DNA of 19,855 nt from Candidatus Latescibacterota bacterium (lineage in GTDB: Bacteria > Latescibacterota > UBA2968 > UBA8231). The notes beneath the pieces were generated by a model. That model was not told where the DNA came from, ran no database searches, and saw nothing but the letters and a program-made list of their open reading frames with translations. The stretch spans positions 1 through 19,855 of the forward strand of contig JAGWBY010000078.1 of NCBI GenBank assembly GCA_021295675.1, read 5' to 3'. Positions 16,542-19,855 of this stretch are shown here, one piece after another; position 1 is the stretch's first letter, and each line of letters begins with the position of its first letter. The position numbers and the translations under genes are program-made.

Positions 16542-16775
16542 ATGAGAATTACAAGCGTTACGAGTAGAGAGTTCAATCGAGATGTGAGCAAAGCCAAACG
16601 GATTACCGATCGCGGCCGTGTGGCACACGTCTTATTAACCATTGAAGACTATCTCAAGATCACCGGCAAGGAAGAAAGCATTGTCGAATTGCTGGCCATG
16701 CCAGAAGCCGCTGACATCGATTTTGAGCCGCCGCGTTTGCATTGTGCAATGTATAGAGCGGCGGATTTGTCCTGA
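16542..16775 (+). CDS. Phd/YefM-family antitoxin with an apparent internal deletion
   Basis: Antitoxin that would bind and neutralise the adjacent PIN toxin and repress its own operon. ATG 16542 with CGGAGG 7 nt upstream. The N-terminal DNA-binding half reads 'MRITSVTSREFNRDVSKAKR', then at once 'ITDRGRVAHVLLTIEDY', then a toxin-binding tail with 'LLAMPEAADIDFEPPRL'. In the family, 8-9 residues of the type 'AAxxGPVF' lie between 'AKR' and 'ITDRG', forming the end of a helix and a beta-strand. Here they are missing in frame at 16601/16602. The stop codon TGA shares its A with the toxin ATG. 77 residues. Folding and DNA binding may be impaired. Confidence 0.87.
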   Translation: MRITSVTSREFNRDVSKAKRITDRGRVAHVLLTIEDYLKITGKEESIVELLAMPEAADIDFEPPRLHCAMYRAADLS

Positions 16776-17206
16776 TGTACCTACTCGACACGAACGTCGT
16801 TGCGGAACTGAGAAAAGCGAGGTCCCGCAAAGTCGATCAAAAGGTCTTGGCGTGGGCAAACAGCGTTTCCGCAGTGTGCCTTTTTTTGTCGGTTATCACG
16901 ATTTTGGAACTTGAAATGGGTACCCTGTTGATTGAGCGTCGAGACCCAAAACAGGGAATGGTACTCCGCTCTTGGCTCAATGGGCATGTCATGTCGACAT
17001 TCTCGGACCGCATTTTGCCGGTCGATACTGCGGTGGTCCAACGGTGCGCCAAACTGCACGTTCCCGACCCGCGTCCCGACCGCGATGCGCTTATCGCAGC
17101 TACGGCATTAGTTCACGGGATGACGGTAGTTACCCGCAATGTCGATGATTTTACTCCGCTAGGCGTTGAAATAGTGAATCCTTGGGAATACGTTCAATCC
17201 GCTTAA
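16775..17206 (+). CDS. PIN-domain toxin (VapC/FitB type)
   Basis: Ribonuclease toxin of a type II system. Members of this family cleave tRNA or rRNA. ATG 16775 overlaps the antitoxin stop by one base, so translation is coupled. All four acidic PIN residues are visible: Asp5 ('LLDTN'), Glu45 ('ILELEMG'), Asp104 ('RPDRDALIAATAL') and Asp125 ('TRNVDDF'). 143 residues, full length, closest in pattern to FitB-like toxins that pair with Phd-type antitoxins. It looks intact while its antitoxin carries a gap. Confidence 0.93.
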   Translation: MYLLDTNVVAELRKARSRKVDQKVLAWANSVSAVCLFLSVITILELEMGTLLIERRDPKQGMVLRSWLNGHVMSTFSDRILPVDTAVVQRCAKLHVPDPRPDRDALIAATALVHGMTVVTRNVDDFTPLGVEIVNPWEYVQSA

Positions 17207-17270
17207 TATCTGCTGGATTTTCGTTACCTCAACCCCCGCTGCTACGAACTTCGTTTAGGACGACTATAAC

Positions 17271-18221
17271 ATGAATATTGGACTCTGCGCCTGGAGCTTT
17301 ACCGGCGCTCACAAAGAAGCTAACCGCGCCATTGACCCCCATACCCCCGAGGGCCTGACGAGCTTGGCTCGCGACAACGGCCTCTACAGCGTCGAATTCG
17401 CATCTCAATGGCTGGGAGACTGCTCGCCCGAGGAGCGGGCGGTCTTTGCAGAGACTCGCGCCGATCTCGACCTGTTTTTGGACACGGGTGGCGGCAACTA
17501 CGCCGAAGACATTGCGCCGTTGCGCCAAGCCATTGAAACGGCGCACCAAACCGGTGCCCGCGCCGTGCGCACGACCGTTAGTCGCCTCCTCGAAGGCAAC
17601 CGCACTAAGTATGGTGCCGAAGGGATGCGGGACTACATTGAAGCCTTGGTCCAGCCCTTCAAGGAAGTCATGCCGCTCGCCGAGGAATACGGCATTCCGG
17701 TAGGCATTGAAAACCATCAGGATTTGAGTTCGTGGGAATTGCTGTCGCTGTGCGAAAAGGTCGGCAGCCCGCAACTCGGCGTCACCATGGACGTAGGCAA
17801 TGCCTTTGCCGTCGGCGAGCATCCCCTAGCGTTTGCCGAGCGCATCCTGCCGATCATCAAACACGTCCACATCACGCCCTCGGGCTACCGCCTCAAGCGC
17901 TGCTCCATTGGCGACGGGGTCGTCGATTGGCCGGAGATCATTGCGCTATTCGACCGCGAGGTGCCGCATATCCAGGGCTGCATTGAACTTGGCGCGAGCG
18001 CCGCCCGCCATATTCGCCTGTTGGAAGAGGACTGGTGGGCGACCTTTCCTGAACGACCTCTCCACGAGACCATCAACGCCATCCGCACCTTGCATCAGGC
18101 GGCTGACGATCCAGACGATTGGCAGACGCCGCATGAGCGCGGGGAGAGTGCAGATATGCGGGTTGCTTATGAGATGGAGCAGTTCGAGCGGTCGGTCGCC
18201 TACGTAAAGAAATTCCTATAA
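17271..18221 (+). CDS. sugar phosphate isomerase/epimerase-like TIM-barrel protein (AP endonuclease 2 fold)
   Basis: Xylose-isomerase-like TIM barrel; the family isomerises or epimerises sugars or inosose-type polyols in a metal-dependent way. ATG 17271 with AGGA 9 nt upstream. Likely metal ligands are Glu147 ('VGIENHQD'), Asp174 ('TMDVGNA'), His200 ('KHVH') and Glu239 ('CIELGA'). A 'GYRLKRCSIGDGVVDWPEI' motif follows His200. Relatives carry an extra 'LKDYxxx'-type segment between that His and the 'TPSGYRL' motif, and here it is absent in frame at 17870/17871. 316 residues. It stands 27 bp before the sulfatase and probably shares its operon, which suggests catabolism of a sulfated sugar or osmolyte (inference). 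Confidence 0.82.
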   Translation: MNIGLCAWSFTGAHKEANRAIDPHTPEGLTSLARDNGLYSVEFASQWLGDCSPEERAVFAETRADLDLFLDTGGGNYAEDIAPLRQAIETAHQTGARAVRTTVSRLLEGNRTKYGAEGMRDYIEALVQPFKEVMPLAEEYGIPVGIENHQDLSSWELLSLCEKVGSPQLGVTMDVGNAFAVGEHPLAFAERILPIIKHVHITPSGYRLKRCSIGDGVVDWPEIIALFDREVPHIQGCIELGASAARHIRLLEEDWWATFPERPLHETINAIRTLHQAADDPDDWQTPHERGESADMRVAYEMEQFERSVAYVKKFL

Positions 18222-18248
18222 AACCCTTTCACCCGTGAGCTTCAAACC

Positions 18249-19737
18249 ATGTCCGACCGTCCCAATATCCTCTTCATAATGTCCGATCAGCTCATCGCCG
18301 CCCTGACCGGTGCCTACGGCCATCCAGTCGTCCAGACGCCGCACTTGAATCGCCTTGCTGCCGAAGGCGTCCGCTTTGACTCGGCCTATACTCCGTTCCC
18401 CTTGTGCGCTCCGGGCCGCGCCTGCATTACCAGTGGACGCCACGCCTCGGAAATCGGTGCATGGGACAACGGCGCGCTTTTGGCCGCGGATGTGCCGTCG
18501 TACGCTCACTACCTCAGCAACGCGGGCTACGACGCCGTGCTTTCGGGCAAGATGCACTTCGTCGGCCCCGATCAGGTACACGGCTTTCACCGTCGGCTGA
18601 CGACTGACATCTACCCGCCCGACTTCTCGTGGGTCAAGGAAGAGTGGATCCGCATCAAGGAGACCAAGGGGGAAGACTACGAAGAGGTTATGGGCGACCG
18701 CCCCACGTACAACGCCGGTGGCTACACCGGTCAAGCCGTGCGCGTCAACTTCTGGCACAATGCCCTCAGCTACGACGAAGAGACGCAATTTCGCGCCGTC
18801 GAATACCTGCGCGCCCAACGCGGCGATACCCCCTTCTTGCTCTGCGCATCCTTCCACCACCCGCACGAGCCGTTCCACCCGCCACAGGCGTATTGGGACC
18901 GCTACGCCGACGCCGAGATCGCCATCCCCGAATTTCCCGACCATCTCGATGAGACCTATTCGGCGATGGATCGCTGGCTCAACGCCTAACTTGCGCGATC
19001 CCGAGAGTCTGCGCCGTCTGCGCCGCGCGTACTACGGCTTGGTGACGTACCTCGACGACAAAGTCGGCGGCCTGCTGGCGACGCTGGAGGAAACGGGCCT
19101 GCTCGACAACACGGTTGTGGTCTTTACCTCCGACCACGGCGACATGCTGTGCGAAAAGGAGATGGTGCAGAAGCGCTGTTTTTACGAGTGGTCGTGCCGC
19201 GTTCCTCTCATCGTCCGCTTCCCCGACCAGTGGCAGGCCGGCACTACTGTCGAGACGCCGACCTCGCTGCTCGACCTGCTGCCGACGTTTTGCGAGTTAG
19301 CCGGTGCCGAGGCGAGCTTGCCCCAAGATGGCACCAGCCTGCTGCCGATCATTGAGGGTCAACGAGCTGAACGCCACATCTTCGCCCAAGCCCACGAAGC
19401 GGTGGGCGCGCCTTGCATCATGGTTCGCGAGGGCCGGTTCAAATACAATTACATCCACGGTCACCAGCCGCAGCTTTTTGACTTGGAAAGCGATCCCGGC
19501 GAGTGGAACAATCTCGCTGGCACAGCCGAGCACGCCGCGACTGAAACGCGCCTACGTGAGTTGATCCTCGACCGCTTCAACCCCGATAAAATGGCCGCTG
19601 ACAACCTCGATAGCCTCTACCGCCGCCGCCTAATCCGGGACGTGATGTACAAGCATGACGCCTCGTGGAATCATGCTACGACTTTCGATCCGAGACGAGG
19701 GGCGCTCGACCAGTACTTGCCGCCGCTATCCCCCTAA
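18249..19737 (+). CDS. choline-sulfatase-like type I sulfatase, frame broken near 18987
   Basis: Hydrolyses a sulfate ester of a small molecule. Metal site residue Asp13 ('IMSDQ') and the formylglycine motif C-x-P-x-R as 'LCAPGRA' (Cys53, Arg57), followed by 'GRHASEIGAWDN'. Frame A (18249-18989) ends 'AMDRWLNA' at a TAA. Frame B (from about 18988 to 19737) continues 'NLRDPESLRRLRRAYYGLVTYLDDKVG' with the C-terminal metal motif 'VVFTSDHGDMLCEKEMVQKR' and a choline-sulfatase-like tail 'RRRLIRDVMY'. The joined protein lacks about 8-9 residues between 'WLNA' and 'NLRDPES' that relatives have ('YHGVxxx'), so a deletion of roughly 26 nt is likely. No signal peptide is evident. The 3' end overlaps the convergent FAH-family gene by 12 bp. 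Confidence 0.87.
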
Positions 19738-19855
19738 TCCCTGTAGCTGCGTTGGCTCTTCGAGCGGCACCACGGAATTTTCCAAGACCCCGATCCCGCC
19801 GGAAAACTCCAACTGCATCACGTCCCCGTCCAAAAGCCCCGTCGCCAAGTCCGCC
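19726..19855 (-). CDS. fumarylacetoacetate hydrolase family protein, C-terminus only
   Basis: The right edge carries the last 42 codons of a minus-strand gene (stop TAG at 19726-19728). The visible residues include 'GLLDGDVMQLEFSGGIGVLE' and then 'NSVVPLEEP', which match the C-terminal G-D-x-V-x-x-x-I-x-G-I-G-x-L-x-N-x-V strand pair of the FAH/2-keto-pentenoate hydratase family. These enzymes act on 2-keto acids and would fit downstream of sugar-acid dehydration. The 5' part lies outside the window. The reading frame is the only one open across this stretch that gives this motif. Confidence 0.7.
   Translation of the reverse strand, partial: ADLATGLLDGDVMQLEFSGGIGVLENSVVPLEEPTQLQGLGG

Noticed and set aside
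1002..19000. Programmed -1/+1 frameshifting as a shared explanation for the five split genes
   Set aside because: I see no canonical slippery heptamer at the junctions, the shift direction differs between genes, and several junctions also lack residues conserved in the families, which recoding would not explain.
1002..19000. Simple 1-base homopolymer sequencing errors
   Set aside because: Only the 1180 junction sits on even a 3-base run. The others lie in mixed sequence, and at least six gaps keep the frame with whole residues missing.
1..19855. CRISPR arrays, insertion sequences, tRNA or rRNA genes
   Set aside because: No regularly spaced repeats, transposase motifs, terminal inverted repeats or cloverleaf-like segments were found; the intergenic gaps are all shorter than about 130 bp.

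Overview
The window is GC-rich bacterial DNA with short intergenic gaps and mixed-strand operons. It carries a secreted M28 peptidase ending in a FlgD/T9SS-like C-terminal domain, a MFP-RND-RND efflux operon with very long permeases, a choline-sulfatase-like sulfatase, a sugar isomerase, an enolase-superfamily dehydratase and a UbiA prenyltransferase. This mix suggests an FCB-group or related uncultured lineage (Latescibacterota- or Poribacteria-like). That assignment is inference; no rRNA marker is present.

Layout: (1) 1-6495, minus strand, an efflux operon: lipoprotein membrane-fusion protein, then RND permease A, then RND permease B, which runs off the left edge. (2) 6607-7721, plus, a rhodanese-like protein overlapping precorrin-2 dehydrogenase/ferrochelatase by 4 bp (sulfur and siroheme metabolism). 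(3) 7759-10000, a more AT-rich stretch with a CPBP intramembrane protease (plus), a GNAT acetyltransferase (minus) and an exported barrel-like protein (minus). (4) 10061-12778, minus, a HAD phosphatase and a secreted M28 peptidase. (5) 12902-16496, plus, UbiA prenyltransferase, mandelate-racemase/galactonate-dehydratase-like enzyme, HisS and a small Cys4 YHS-like protein. (6) 16497-17206, a Phd/FitB(VapC)-type toxin-antitoxin pair with a palindromic operator. (7) 17271-19855, sugar isomerase/epimerase, sulfatase and, convergent at the right edge, the 3' end of a fumarylacetoacetate-hydrolase-family gene. The dehydratase, isomerase, sulfatase and FAH genes look like a catabolic neighbourhood for sulfated or acidic sugars or osmolytes.

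The most striking property cuts across genes. At least five genes (both RND permeases, the fusion protein, the HAD phosphatase and the sulfatase) change reading frame once. At each break the joined protein seems to lack about 5-10 residues that the family normally has. Five more gaps keep the frame (RND-B transmembrane loop, RND-A porter hairpin, rhodanese, antitoxin, sugar isomerase), and a sixth in the enolase-superfamily enzyme removes the region of the third metal-binding Glu. The CPBP gene shows the opposite event: an apparent 29-nt insertion bounded by a 6-bp direct repeat splits its signal peptide. Several other genes (HisS, siroheme synthase, toxin, M28, UbiA core) look intact. So the window holds about a dozen short (about 15-30 nt) indels. 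They could be assembly or consensus artefacts, gene decay, or an unusual mutational process; read-level evidence is needed to decide. No CRISPR array, rRNA, tRNA or insertion sequence was seen.
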